Shown here in pieces: positions 17,920 to 26,852 of a DNA stretch of 64,000 nucleotides. The stretch comes from Acidocella facilis ATCC 35904. Lineage in GTDB: Bacteria > Pseudomonadota > Alphaproteobacteria > Acetobacterales > Acetobacteraceae. The position numbers and the translations under genes were made by a program. The stretch lies in contig NZ_JHYG01000003.1 in NCBI RefSeq assembly GCF_000687875.1, forward strand, positions 1 through 64,000, given 5' to 3'. The notes beneath the pieces were generated by a model. It worked only from the letters and a program-made list of their open reading frames with translations, had not been told where the DNA came from and did no database searches. Every line of letters begins with the position of its first letter. Within the stretch, counting starts at the first letter, position 1.

Positions 17920-19215
17920 TCAGTTGCTCTGCAGGATCACGGAGCGGTGGCGCAGCTGGTCCATCATCTGCTCGGATTCCAGCTGCACCCGCCGGTCGAC
18001 GATCATGTTGGCGATCTGATCGTCCGGCGGCAGCTGGGCCTTTTCCTGGGTGCGGTTGCAGATCATCACCACCGAGACACCGGCGGCTTCCACCAGCGGC
18101 CGGCTCAGCGTGTTCAGCGGCAGATTGGCGAGAATCTGCTGGAAGGCCGGCGGGGTGACGGTGGCGAGATTGACCGGGCCGGGATTGGCCGGATGCACAT
18201 TGCCGTAAGACGCGTTCAGCGCTTCCACCGCGGCGCAGCTCTTGGCCTGCTGCGCCTTGGCCATGAAGGCGTTGATGAAACTGATCTGCGCCGGGCCAAG
18301 CTGGCCGCCGCTGATGGGCTGCGGATACTGCCCATAGGCCTGGCGCATATCCAGGATGGTCTGCAGCGCGTCGCCCTCGTCATGCTTGGCGATCAGCTGC
18401 ACGATCTCGAAGCCGCCGGGCACGCGGATCGGGTTGGAGATCGCGCCGATGGGCATGATCTTCACCGTCGCCGCCACTTGCGGGTCGAGCTGGCTGAGCT
18501 GCACGAAGCCTTCATCGCCGCCGGCGAGGGCGGTTTGTGCCTGGGAGAACTGCGCCGCGACGATCGGGAAGGGCGCGCCCTTATGCAGCTGCGCGATCAC
18601 GGTGTTGGCGAAAGTCTCGGCCGGGGCCTCGTCGCTGGGGTCGGTGACGGGGATGAAGATTTCGGCGAGATGATATTGGGTGGCGCCAAGGCTGGCCTGC
18701 AAGGCGGTCTTCTGTGCCGCCAGGTCGCCGGGGGTGGGCTGCAGCCCCGGGCCCAGCACCTTGTGCAGCACCTGCTGCCAGCCGAGCGAGGTGCGGATCT
18801 GCGCCAGCAAGGTGGAATAGGGCACCCCGGCCGCTTCCAGCTTGCTCTGCAGCCCGCCCGGCGCCATGCCGTTGCCCTTCTCGATATTGGAGATGGCGTT
18901 TTCCACCTCCTCATCGGAGATATTGATGTTGAGCTTGTCGATCTCCTGCTGCTGCAGGGTCTGGTCGATCAGCTGCTTGGTCACTTGCGGGGCGAGGCGG
19001 GCGATGAGATCCGGCGTCGGGTGGATGCCCATGGTCAGGGCCAGCAGCTGGGCGCGCGCGGCGACATCCTGGGTGGTGATGACCTGGCCATTGACCACGG
19101 CGGCCATGCCGACGGCACCGGGGGCTGCGATTGGCGCCGGGGCGGGGGCTGGTTGGGCCAAGGCCGGGGCGGTGCAGACCGTGGCGAGAAGAGCGGCGCG
19201 GAGCAGGAATTTCAT
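17920..19215 (-). CDS. surA: SurA-type periplasmic chaperone / peptidyl-prolyl isomerase
   Basis: 431 aa. Signal peptide MKFLLRAALLATVCTAPALAQ, then a Pro/Ala-rich stretch, an N-terminal SurA chaperone domain (VNGQVITTQDVAARAQLLAL...) and parvulin-type rotamase segments (YHLAEIFIPVTDPSDEAP, and a GPVNLATVTPPAFQQIL region). It escorts outer-membrane proteins to the BAM complex. The start overlaps lptD by 4 bp, and lptD is one of SurA's best-known clients. Confidence 0.9.
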   Translation of the reverse strand: MKFLLRAALLATVCTAPALAQPAPAPAPIAAPGAVGMAAVVNGQVITTQDVAARAQLLALTMGIHPTPDLIARLAPQVTKQLIDQTLQQQEIDKLNINISDEEVENAISNIEKGNGMAPGGLQSKLEAAGVPYSTLLAQIRTSLGWQQVLHKVLGPGLQPTPGDLAAQKTALQASLGATQYHLAEIFIPVTDPSDEAPAETFANTVIAQLHKGAPFPIVAAQFSQAQTALAGGDEGFVQLSQLDPQVAATVKIMPIGAISNPIRVPGGFEIVQLIAKHDEGDALQTILDMRQAYGQYPQPISGGQLGPAQISFINAFMAKAQQAKSCAAVEALNASYGNVHPANPGPVNLATVTPPAFQQILANLPLNTLSRPLVEAAGVSVVMICNRTQEKAQLPPDDQIANMIVDRRVQLESEQMMDQLRHRSVILQSN

Positions 19216-21461
19216 AGGGCGTTGAATCCGACGGTTCCAAGGGTTTTGAAATTGAACTGCAGGAGCACCGCGGTGCTGCCATTGTCCAGGTTGAAAGAGG
19301 TGAAGCGCTTATAGAACAGCAGGTTGACGCCGAAACAGTCATTCTGCCAGCCGATATCGGCATTGACGACGTCAAATTTCCCGGTTTTCAGGTTGCGCTG
19401 GCCGCCGCCGGAGAGGTTCCATTGGCCGACCTGGCTGGAGACGTTCAGCGTCGCTTCCTGGCGCGGGGTGAAATAGGCGGCGGGCGGGTTCAGCGTGTCC
19501 ACCTCGCCCAGCACGGTATTGTCGTACAGCGCGTAAGGGTTGGTGCTGGTATAGAGATAGCCGCCGGAGACGCGCAGCCTGGCCGGGCCGACATTCGCGG
19601 TGACATCGGTCATCCGGTTGCCCAGGCTCGTATGCGAGAAGCGGCCGCGATAGGTGATGTTGAGCCAGCTGGTCGGCGCCACCACGGCGCGGGCGACGAT
19701 GTCCGAGGCATTGTCGGTCAGGCCGGAGGCGGGGAGATAGACCGAGTCCTTGTGGAAGCGGTAGGACTGGCCGATCAGCCCGTCCAGCGTCATCCCGCCG
19801 GGCAGATACCAGGCGGCATGCATGGCGTAATCCACCCGCGAGCCGCCTTCCAGCCGGTCGATGCCGGGATAGCGGTTGAGCGCGAACAGGTTGGCATCCG
19901 AGAATTCCAGATCCAGGCTGTCCTCGTTCGGGATGCGGTCATTCTGCGAAATACCGATATTCGGCGAGGCGACCAGCTGCACGATTGGCTCGATCAGCTG
20001 GCTGCCCCAGCGCGCGGTCGGGCGCATCAAGGGCCAGCGCAGCATCACCGCGCCGTAAGGCTGGGCGCGGCCAATGCTGGCCTGCTGGTCCTCGCTGTAA
20101 TTGGGCTGCTGGTTCAGCTTGTCGGCATTGTAATAGGCGGCGTCCAGCTGCAGCCGCGCGGTGCCGATGATGCCGGCCGGCAAGGTGAAGGGCACGGAAT
20201 AAGAGGGGATGAAGGCGAGGCGGCGGGTATTGGTGCCGACATCGCGCATCACGTTGAAGAAGCTGGTATCGATCTTCAGCGTGCCGTTCAGCGGCCCGCT
20301 CGGCGGCGAGACGTAATGATACTGCGCATAGGGCCCGACGATCGGCAGCTCGCTTTGATTCACCGAGGCGACCAGCCCCTGATAGGTCTGCGCATCGATC
20401 CGCGCATAGGAGCTGGCGGTGAAGCCCTCCAGGAAGACGTTGCTCTCCAGATAGGAGGCGTTGGGCAGGATCGAGAAATCGTCGAGATATTGCGGGTTGG
20501 AGGCGCGGTTGTAGGAGAAGCCGGCGCGCCAGTTCTGGTTCAGATCGAAGGTGCCGTTGGCGAAGACACTGTCGCCGAATTCGCCGCGATCCTGGCCGCC
20601 GGAGAGTTTCACATCGAGATAGCCCTGGTTGAAGGCCTCGCGGAAATGCGCCTTCAGCGCCGGGCCCTGCTTGGTGGCCAGCACCGGGGTGAGGGTGACA
20701 TCGGCGGTTTTGCCCAGGGTAAGATAATACGGGATGACCGCGAAGGCGCCGAGCTGCGAGGTGGCGCCGCCGCTGGGGATCAGGAAGCCGCTCTGGCGTT
20801 TCACCGAGGGGTCGGGCTCGGACAGATAAGGCAGCCAGAACACCGGGATGCCCTTCATCAGCAGCGTGGCGTCGCGGAACTCGATCATTTTATGTTCGAG
20901 GTCGCGGGTGGCGCTGGCGGCGCGGATCGCCCAGGTCGGGGGTGAGCGGGGATCGCTCTTGCAGAGATCGCAGGCGGAATAGACCGGCTTCGACAGCTCA
21001 TCGAGCTTGGCATCGTAGCGCCGGCCGCCATTGGCGATGATGCGGGCATTCTGCGCCAGCCTTGCGGCCACCGCCTCCATCACCCCGTCCTTCATGTTGT
21101 GCGAGAGCACCACATGCTCGGCATAGACGGTATTGCTGCCGTCCGGCTGGGTCAGCACCACATGGCCGTCGGCGGTGACGACATTGGTGGCGCGGTTGAT
21201 CGTCACCTTGTCGGCATGCAGGGTCTGGCCGTTCTGGATGGCGACGACATGGCCGGTGGCGGTGATAATCTTGCCGGTTTTGTCATAGGACAGGCTGTCG
21301 GCGGTGAAGCTCACCGGGGCGTTCTTGTCCCCGGAGGCGGATGAGCCGGTGGCGAGCGTGCCGATGGATTGGGCGAGCGCGGAACCACCGAGGGCCGTGG
21401 CGGCGGCGCCGCTCAGAGCGGTGGTGGCGAGCAGGAGCAGAAACTTGCCGGTGCGGGTCAT
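19212..21461 (-). CDS. lptD: LPS-assembly outer-membrane protein LptD
   Basis: 749 aa. After a signal peptide (to SALAQ) comes the LptA-like jelly-roll (SFTADSLSYDKTGKIITATGHVVAIQNG...TVYAEHVVL), which receives LPS from the periplasmic bridge. The large C-terminal barrel follows, with LTLGKTADVTLTPVLATKQGPAL and a late Cys (WQNDCFGVNL). CDLCK and this Cys are candidates for the inter-domain disulfides that activate LptD. It sits in a minus-strand run lptF-lptG-lptD-surA-yqaA with 3-6 bp gaps or overlaps. Confidence 0.95.
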   Translation of the reverse strand: MTRTGKFLLLLATTALSGAAATALGGSALAQSIGTLATGSSASGDKNAPVSFTADSLSYDKTGKIITATGHVVAIQNGQTLHADKVTINRATNVVTADGHVVLTQPDGSNTVYAEHVVLSHNMKDGVMEAVAARLAQNARIIANGGRRYDAKLDELSKPVYSACDLCKSDPRSPPTWAIRAASATRDLEHKMIEFRDATLLMKGIPVFWLPYLSEPDPSVKRQSGFLIPSGGATSQLGAFAVIPYYLTLGKTADVTLTPVLATKQGPALKAHFREAFNQGYLDVKLSGGQDRGEFGDSVFANGTFDLNQNWRAGFSYNRASNPQYLDDFSILPNASYLESNVFLEGFTASSYARIDAQTYQGLVASVNQSELPIVGPYAQYHYVSPPSGPLNGTLKIDTSFFNVMRDVGTNTRRLAFIPSYSVPFTLPAGIIGTARLQLDAAYYNADKLNQQPNYSEDQQASIGRAQPYGAVMLRWPLMRPTARWGSQLIEPIVQLVASPNIGISQNDRIPNEDSLDLEFSDANLFALNRYPGIDRLEGGSRVDYAMHAAWYLPGGMTLDGLIGQSYRFHKDSVYLPASGLTDNASDIVARAVVAPTSWLNITYRGRFSHTSLGNRMTDVTANVGPARLRVSGGYLYTSTNPYALYDNTVLGEVDTLNPPAAYFTPRQEATLNVSSQVGQWNLSGGGQRNLKTGKFDVVNADIGWQNDCFGVNLLFYKRFTSFNLDNGSTAVLLQFNFKTLGTVGFNAL

Positions 21462-21464
21462 GGT

Positions 21465-22577
21465 TCAGCCATCTTCCAGATGCAGCAACAAGGCAAGCGC
21501 CAAAAACAATCCGGCCAGCGCCGGGGCCCAGGCGGCGAGGCTGACGGGGATGGCGCCGGAGGTGCCGAACTGGTTGGCGACCTCGGAGATCATGAACAGG
21601 GCGAATCCGAAACTCACGCCGGAGACCAGCATGGTTCCCGCCCCGCCGCGCCGCGAGGGGCGCATGGAAAATCCCGCCGCGACCAGCGCCATGGTGGCGC
21701 AGAGCAGCGGCAGGGCCAGCAACGTCTGGAAGGCCAGCTCATGCTGGGTGGCGGAGAAGCCGGAGCGCTTGAGCAGATGGATGAAGCCCGGCAACGCCCA
21801 GAAGGAGAGGGCGTTGGGCGAGGCGAAGCTTTCCTGCACCCGGTTGACGGTGAGGTCCGTGGGGAAATTCATCTCCGCCACCAGCTGCGGGGCCTGGTCG
21901 GGTTTCAGCACCGAGACGTTTTTCAGCGCCCAGTTGCCGCTGGAGAGGGTGGCGCTGCGCGCCTCCAGCCGTTCCAGCAGGCTGGTCTGCGGGTCCAGCC
22001 GCAGGATCGAGACCTGGTCGGCCGCCAGCTCGCGGCCCTTCAGCGTCACATCGTTCGCGTGCAGCACGGCGATGCCGCCGGGCACCAGCCCGCTATCGGT
22101 CTGGCGCACCCAGAGCGAGCCGCCATTCAGCGAGAGCGGGCCGCCGGAGGGTTTCAGATAGGCGTTATAGATCTGCTCGCCGCGCCCATACATCAGCGCC
22201 GAAAGCGGGCTGACCAGGGTGGTGCAGACCAGCCCGAGCGCGCAGGCCGCCAGCACCGGGGTGGAGAGGAACTGCCAGGCGGAGATGCCGGCGGCGCGCG
22301 CCACCACCAGCTCGGAGGAGCGGGCCAGGCGCCAGAAGGCGTAGATGCCGCCCAGCAGCACCGCGAAGGGCATGATCTGCATCATGCTCCACGGCAATCG
22401 CAGCGCTTCGATTTCCAGGATGATACCGAAGCTGGCGGCCGGCGCGGTGGCGGATTCGCGCAGCAGCTCCAGAAAATCGAACAAGGCGACCAGCCCGGTG
22501 AGCCCGGCGGTCATCGCCAGCACGGCGGTGGCGAAATGCCGGCCGAAATACCAGGACAGCGTGAGCGGAAACCTCAT
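21465..22577 (-). CDS. lptG: LPS export ABC permease LptG
   Basis: 370 aa inner-membrane subunit that, with LptF and LptB, extracts LPS from the membrane. It has YjgP/YjgQ family topology: three N-terminal transmembrane helices, a periplasmic beta-jelly-roll and three C-terminal helices, with FSMRPSRRGGAGTMLVSGVSFGF typical of LptG. The start at 22577 forms an ATGA overlap with the lptF stop; the longer open frame upstream is the shadow of lptF. Confidence 0.95.
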   Translation of the reverse strand: MRFPLTLSWYFGRHFATAVLAMTAGLTGLVALFDFLELLRESATAPAASFGIILEIEALRLPWSMMQIMPFAVLLGGIYAFWRLARSSELVVARAAGISAWQFLSTPVLAACALGLVCTTLVSPLSALMYGRGEQIYNAYLKPSGGPLSLNGGSLWVRQTDSGLVPGGIAVLHANDVTLKGRELAADQVSILRLDPQTSLLERLEARSATLSSGNWALKNVSVLKPDQAPQLVAEMNFPTDLTVNRVQESFASPNALSFWALPGFIHLLKRSGFSATQHELAFQTLLALPLLCATMALVAAGFSMRPSRRGGAGTMLVSGVSFGFALFMISEVANQFGTSGAIPVSLAAWAPALAGLFLALALLLHLEDG

Positions 22578-23680
22578 GCCCGCGGCGCACCCTGGCGCAG
22601 CAGCAGATAGAGCGAGACCAGCCCGGGAATGACCGCCCAGACCCAGATCAACGGCAGCAAGGCGAGGTTGCGGGCGGCGAGGTTGTTCACCCCCAGCCCC
22701 AGCGCCACCAGGGCGGTGACGATGACCACGGCGCCGATGATGCGGGTGATGCCGCCATGGCGGCGGAAGGTGCCGCCAAGGGCGGCCACCAGCGCCACCA
22801 GCGTATAGCCGAGGGTGGAGAGCGGGGCGGTGAGGCGGCGCTGCGCCTCGACGATCCATTTCGCGCGGTCCCCGGCCTCCATTGTCGCGGGCGGGTGCAG
22901 CAGCGCGCCCAGAGGTTCCTCGGCGGCGTCGTTATCCACCGGCCCGCCCGCCCGCGCGGCCTGGGCCAGGGACAGCGTGTTGCGCTCGAAGGTCAGCATG
23001 TCCAGCTGGCCGGTCTTCGGGTCGATCTGCTCGCGTGAGCCATTTTCCAGCACCACCACCGGGCCTTGCGCGGTGGTGATCAGCTCGCCGGTGCGCGCCA
23101 GGATGGTCGCCGGGGCGTTGGGGTCGCGGTTATCCTCGATGATGATCCCCTTGAGCCCGCCGGCCGGATCGCGGGATTGCACATAGACCATGATATTCGC
23201 TGAAACCGGGGTGAAGACCCCGGGCTCCAGCAGGAAGGCGGCGATCTGGTTGCGGATCTCGTACTGATAGGTGCGGAAGGTGGATAAGGTGGCCGGCACC
23301 ACGCCCAGGCTCAGCCCATAGCCCAGCAGCGTCACCGCCAGCGCCAGCGCCAGCGCCGGGCGGGCGAGCTTGAGGTCCGACAGGCCGATGCCGCGCATGA
23401 TGGTCAGTTCACGGTCGCCGGAGAGCCGGACATAGATGAACAGCACCACGATGAAGCAGGTGATCGGCAGGATGGTGGAGAGAAAGCTCGGCACCAGCAG
23501 CGCTGTCAGCTTCACGAACACGAACGGGGAAAGCCCGTGGCTGACGATGATCTGGATGAAGCGCAGCGACTGGGTCAGCCAGATCAGCGCCACCAGGCCG
23601 GTGGTGACCAGCGCCAGAGCCAGCGCCAGCTGGCTCAGCACATAACGGTCCAGTCGGTGGAGGAAGGGCAAGGCTTGCAT
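22574..23680 (-). CDS. lptF: LPS export ABC permease LptF
   Basis: About 368 aa, YjgP/YjgQ family, partner of LptG. LDRYVLSQLALALALVTTGLVALIWLTQSLRF is the usual first helix, ELTIMRGIGLS is the conserved coupling motif for the LptB ATPase, and the C-terminus has three helices. I prefer the ATG at 23680 because it starts right before the family N-terminus; an ATG at 23743 adds 21 residues with no better ribosome site. No lptB or lptA is in the window. Confidence 0.92.
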   Translation of the reverse strand: MQALPFLHRLDRYVLSQLALALALVTTGLVALIWLTQSLRFIQIIVSHGLSPFVFVKLTALLVPSFLSTILPITCFIVVLFIYVRLSGDRELTIMRGIGLSDLKLARPALALALAVTLLGYGLSLGVVPATLSTFRTYQYEIRNQIAAFLLEPGVFTPVSANIMVYVQSRDPAGGLKGIIIEDNRDPNAPATILARTGELITTAQGPVVVLENGSREQIDPKTGQLDMLTFERNTLSLAQAARAGGPVDNDAAEEPLGALLHPPATMEAGDRAKWIVEAQRRLTAPLSTLGYTLVALVAALGGTFRRHGGITRIIGAVVIVTALVALGLGVNNLAARNLALLPLIWVWAVIPGLVSLYLLLRQGAPRA

Positions 23681-23924
23681 CTCGGCTGCATCTCTGGCCG
23701 GGCGCGGGGGCAATGGCAAGACTGGGTGTTGCGGTTGGAACATGCCGTGACAAAACAGTCAGGAAACGGCAAAATTTTGCTTTGCACATGCCACAAAAAA
23801 TCGTTGTATTTACCACAATGCAATAAGGTGGCGAAATAATGTGCTGTGCGGGCACGTCCGCGGTTTATCTGACGGATGGCGGAGTTTGCGGGGTTGTGAC
23901 AGGTCCAACACTTAAGGTTGCGTT

Positions 23925-25244
23925 ATGGCACGGGTGAAGGCGCTTGCGCGTCCGCGCCTGGCGCCGACGGACGATATGGAGGCGCAGGCCGGGCGCCTCC
24001 AGGCCCGGCTGCGCCGCTTCGGCTCCCCCGCCGCCTTGCATTACGACAAGCCGGTGGAAATCGTGCGCGGCGATGGCGCGCTTTTGTTCGATGTCGCCGG
24101 CCAGCCTTATCTGGATTTTCACGCCAAGGGCGTACTGGTCGGGCATGGCAACCCGGATGTCGCCTCCGCCGTGGCGGCGCAGACCGCGCGGCTGAACGTG
24201 CAGACCCGTTATCTGCACGATCTGGTCGATGGCTACGCCGAAAGGCTGCTGACGCTGTTTCCCGCACCGCTGGACAATGTGGTGATGACCAATTCCGGCA
24301 GCGAGGCGATGGATCTGGCGCTGCGCACGGCCCGGCTGGTGACCGGCCGGCAGGGGGTCATCGTCACGAGCGGCGCCAGCCATGGACGCACCAGCGCGGC
24401 GGCGGAGATCTCGCCGCTCTTCGCGCCGCGCGGCCTGCCGACCTATGTGCGCACCATTCCGGCCCCCAACCTGGCGATGGCCGGCAACCAGAAATTGTCG
24501 GCCTGGTTCGCGGTGCAGGTGCGTGAGGCGGCGCAGAGCCTGGCCGCCAGCGGTGCCGGCGTGGCGGCGCTGGTGGTGGACAGCGTTTTCGCCTCCGATG
24601 GCGTCTTTACCGATCCGCCGGGCTTTCTGGCCGAGGCGGCGGAGGCGGTGCGGGCCGCTGGCGGCCTGTTCATCGCCGATGAGGGCCGTGCCGGATTTGG
24701 CCGCGTGGGCGGCGTCATGTGGGGATTTGCCCGGCATGAGATGGTGCCGGATATCGTCGTGCTCGGCCGCGCCCTGGGCAATGGCTATCCGTCCGGCGCC
24801 ATGCTCACCCGGCCGGATTATTTGACCCGCGCCGCCGAGGAGGCGCCGTTTTTCGCCAGTTTCGGCGCCAATCCGGTTGCCGCCGCGGCCGGCCAGGCGG
24901 TGCTGGAGACGATCGCCGAGGAGGGGTTGCTGCGCCATGCCGCCCGCGCCGGCGAGCATCTGCGTCGCGGCCTGAACAGCCTGGCGAAGAGTTTCATGCG
25001 CGTCGACATGGTGCGCGGGGCCGGGCTGATTCTGGGCGTGGACATCGCCAATCCGGAAAATGGCGAGCCGGACCCCGCCGGGGCGCGGCAGATCGTCAAT
25101 ATGATGAGGCAGAATTTCGTGCTGCTCGGCATTGGCGGCGTCCATGGGCAGACGTTGAAACTCTGCCCGCCGCTCTGTGTCAGCCTGGGGCAGCTGGATC
25201 TTTTCCTGGAAAAATTCCGCGCCGTGCTCGCGGCGATGGGCTGA
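23925..25244 (+). CDS. Class III aminotransferase homologue lacking the PLP lysine
   Basis: 439 aa, full-length class III (ornithine/acetylornithine type) fold. NSGSEAMDLALR (123-134), ASHGRT (151-156) and the PLP-contacting Asp in ADEGRAGFGR (Asp252) are present. The residue that should form the Schiff base with PLP, Lys in the LGK-A-L-G-x-G-Y-P motif, is Arg282 here (VLGRALGNGYPSG, codon CGC at 24768-24770). The usual DEVQTGFGRTG is DEGRAGFGRVG. Classic transamination is therefore unlikely; it may be a PLP-binding pseudoenzyme or have a new role. Start has AAGG about 9 bases upstream. purF begins 96 bp downstream. Confidence 0.85.
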   Translation: MARVKALARPRLAPTDDMEAQAGRLQARLRRFGSPAALHYDKPVEIVRGDGALLFDVAGQPYLDFHAKGVLVGHGNPDVASAVAAQTARLNVQTRYLHDLVDGYAERLLTLFPAPLDNVVMTNSGSEAMDLALRTARLVTGRQGVIVTSGASHGRTSAAAEISPLFAPRGLPTYVRTIPAPNLAMAGNQKLSAWFAVQVREAAQSLAASGAGVAALVVDSVFASDGVFTDPPGFLAEAAEAVRAAGGLFIADEGRAGFGRVGGVMWGFARHEMVPDIVVLGRALGNGYPSGAMLTRPDYLTRAAEEAPFFASFGANPVAAAAGQAVLETIAEEGLLRHAARAGEHLRRGLNSLAKSFMRVDMVRGAGLILGVDIANPENGEPDPAGARQIVNMMRQNFVLLGIGGVHGQTLKLCPPLCVSLGQLDLFLEKFRAVLAAMG

Positions 25245-25340
25245 GCCGCACCGGCCGGGGTGCGCCTATGCGTGCCGATGCCTCGACATCTGGCTGTCAC
25301 ATCGCTAGTTGGAGCGCGGGATCAGCAAGGCGGGACTTCT

Positions 25341-26792
25341 ATGATTGACGATGACAAGCCGCATGAGGAGTGCGGCGTTTTCGGCGCCTGGAATGTGGCG
25401 GATGCGGCGGCGATCACGGCGCTCGGGCTGCATGCGCTGCAGCATCGCGGCCAGGAGGCGACCGGCATCGTCACCCATGACGGCGTGCGCTTTCATTCGC
25501 ATAAGGGCCTCGGCCTGGTCGGCGATAATTACGGCGATGCCAAGGTGATGGCGGGGCTGCCCGGGGCGCGCGCCATCGGCCATAACCGCTACGCCACCAC
25601 CGGCGACACCGTGCTGCGCAATGTGCAGCCTTTGTTCGCGGAATTCGAGTTCGGCGGCTTCGCCGTCGGCCATAACGGCAACCTCACCAACGCGCATACG
25701 CTGCGCAAGGCGCTGACCCGCCGGGGCTGCCTGTTCCAGTCCACCATGGACTCGGAAGTGTTCGTGCATCTGATCGCGATTTCGCTCTATGCCAATGTGG
25801 TCGACCGGCTGATCGATGCGATCAAGCAGGTGATCGGCGCCTATTCGCTGGTGGCGCTGACCAATGAGCAGCTGATCGGCGTGCGCGACCCGCTGGGCGT
25901 GCGCCCGCTGGTGCTGGGCAAGCTCTCCGGCGCGGATGGCAAGCCGGGCTGGGTGCTGGCTTCCGAGAGCTGCGGCCTCGATATTGTCGGCGCGGAATTC
26001 GTGCGCGACATCGACCCCGGCGAGATCGTGCTGATCGATGATAGCGGCGTGCAGAGCATCAAGCCCTTCGCGCCCACCAATCCGCGCTTCTGCGTGTTTG
26101 AATATATCTATTTCGCCCGCCCCGATTCGATCATGGAAGGCAACTCCGTCTACACCGCGCGCAAGAAGATCGGCGCACAGCTGGCGCTGGAAGCCCCGGC
26201 CAAGGCCGATGTGGTGGTGCCGGTGCCTGATTCCGGCGTGCCCTCCGCCATGGGCTTCGCCGAGGCGGCGGGGATTCCCTTTGAACTCGGCATCATCCGC
26301 AACCATTATGTCGGCCGCACCTTCATCGAGCCGACGGATCAGATCCGCCATCTTGGCGTGCGGCTCAAACATTCGGCCAACCGTGCCATGATCGAAGGCA
26401 AGAGCGTGGTGCTGGTGGATGATTCCATCGTGCGCGGCACCACCAGCCAGAAAATCGTGGCGATGGTGCGCCAGGCCGGGGCGAAGGAGGTGCATATGCG
26501 CATCGCCGGCCCGCCGACCACCCATTCCTGCTTCTACGGCATCGACACGCCCGAGCGCGGCAAGCTGCTGGCGGCGCGCAATTCCGTGGAAGAGATGGCC
26601 AGGCTGATCGGCGTCGACAGCCTCGCCTTCATCTCCATCGACGGGCTTTACAAGGCGCTGGGCAAGGAAGGCCGCGACCCGGCGGCGCCGGCCTTCTGCG
26701 ATGCCTGCTTCACCGGCGATTATCCAATCTCGCTCACCGACAATGCCGAGACCCGCGAGGCGCGGCCCAGCCTGCTGGCCGAACTCAGCTAA
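25341..26792 (+). CDS. purF: Amidophosphoribosyltransferase
   Basis: 483 aa. It makes 5-phosphoribosylamine from PRPP and glutamine, the first step of purine synthesis. The start at 25341 gives a short propeptide MIDDDKPHEE before Cys11 of CGVFGAWN, the N-terminal nucleophile after cleavage. GGFAVGHNGN and RYATTGD belong to the glutaminase domain; VVLVDDSIVRGTTSQKIV is the PRPP loop. Late cysteines (THSCFYGID, FCDACFTGDYP) match the iron-sulfur type of the Bacillus enzyme. AAGG precedes the start. Confidence 0.97.
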   Translation: MIDDDKPHEECGVFGAWNVADAAAITALGLHALQHRGQEATGIVTHDGVRFHSHKGLGLVGDNYGDAKVMAGLPGARAIGHNRYATTGDTVLRNVQPLFAEFEFGGFAVGHNGNLTNAHTLRKALTRRGCLFQSTMDSEVFVHLIAISLYANVVDRLIDAIKQVIGAYSLVALTNEQLIGVRDPLGVRPLVLGKLSGADGKPGWVLASESCGLDIVGAEFVRDIDPGEIVLIDDSGVQSIKPFAPTNPRFCVFEYIYFARPDSIMEGNSVYTARKKIGAQLALEAPAKADVVVPVPDSGVPSAMGFAEAAGIPFELGIIRNHYVGRTFIEPTDQIRHLGVRLKHSANRAMIEGKSVVLVDDSIVRGTTSQKIVAMVRQAGAKEVHMRIAGPPTTHSCFYGIDTPERGKLLAARNSVEEMARLIGVDSLAFISIDGLYKALGKEGRDPAAPAFCDACFTGDYPISLTDNAETREARPSLLAELS

Positions 26793-26851
26793 AGCAGCAT
26801 CCGATCAAACGGATTCGTTTGATCGGATAAAGTTGCTCCCTCAAACAAAAA
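26793..26851. repeat. ATCCGATCAAACG hairpin repeat, copy 1
   Basis: Perfect 13-bp stem ATCCGATCAAACG / CGTTTGATCGGAT with a GATT loop (26799-26828), wrapped by AGCAGC/GTTGCT and followed by TCAAACAAAAAGC. It matches 40546-40610 closely, including the tail. It lies between convergent purF and the chemoreceptor, whose TAG stop starts just at the end of the tail. Confidence 0.85.
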
Positions 26852-26852
26852 G

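Noticed and set aside
17644-20945. Long plus-strand open frames opposite surA and lptD
   Set aside because: Antisense shadows: low-complexity His/Gln/Arg composition, no domains, no ribosome sites, opposite well-supported genes.
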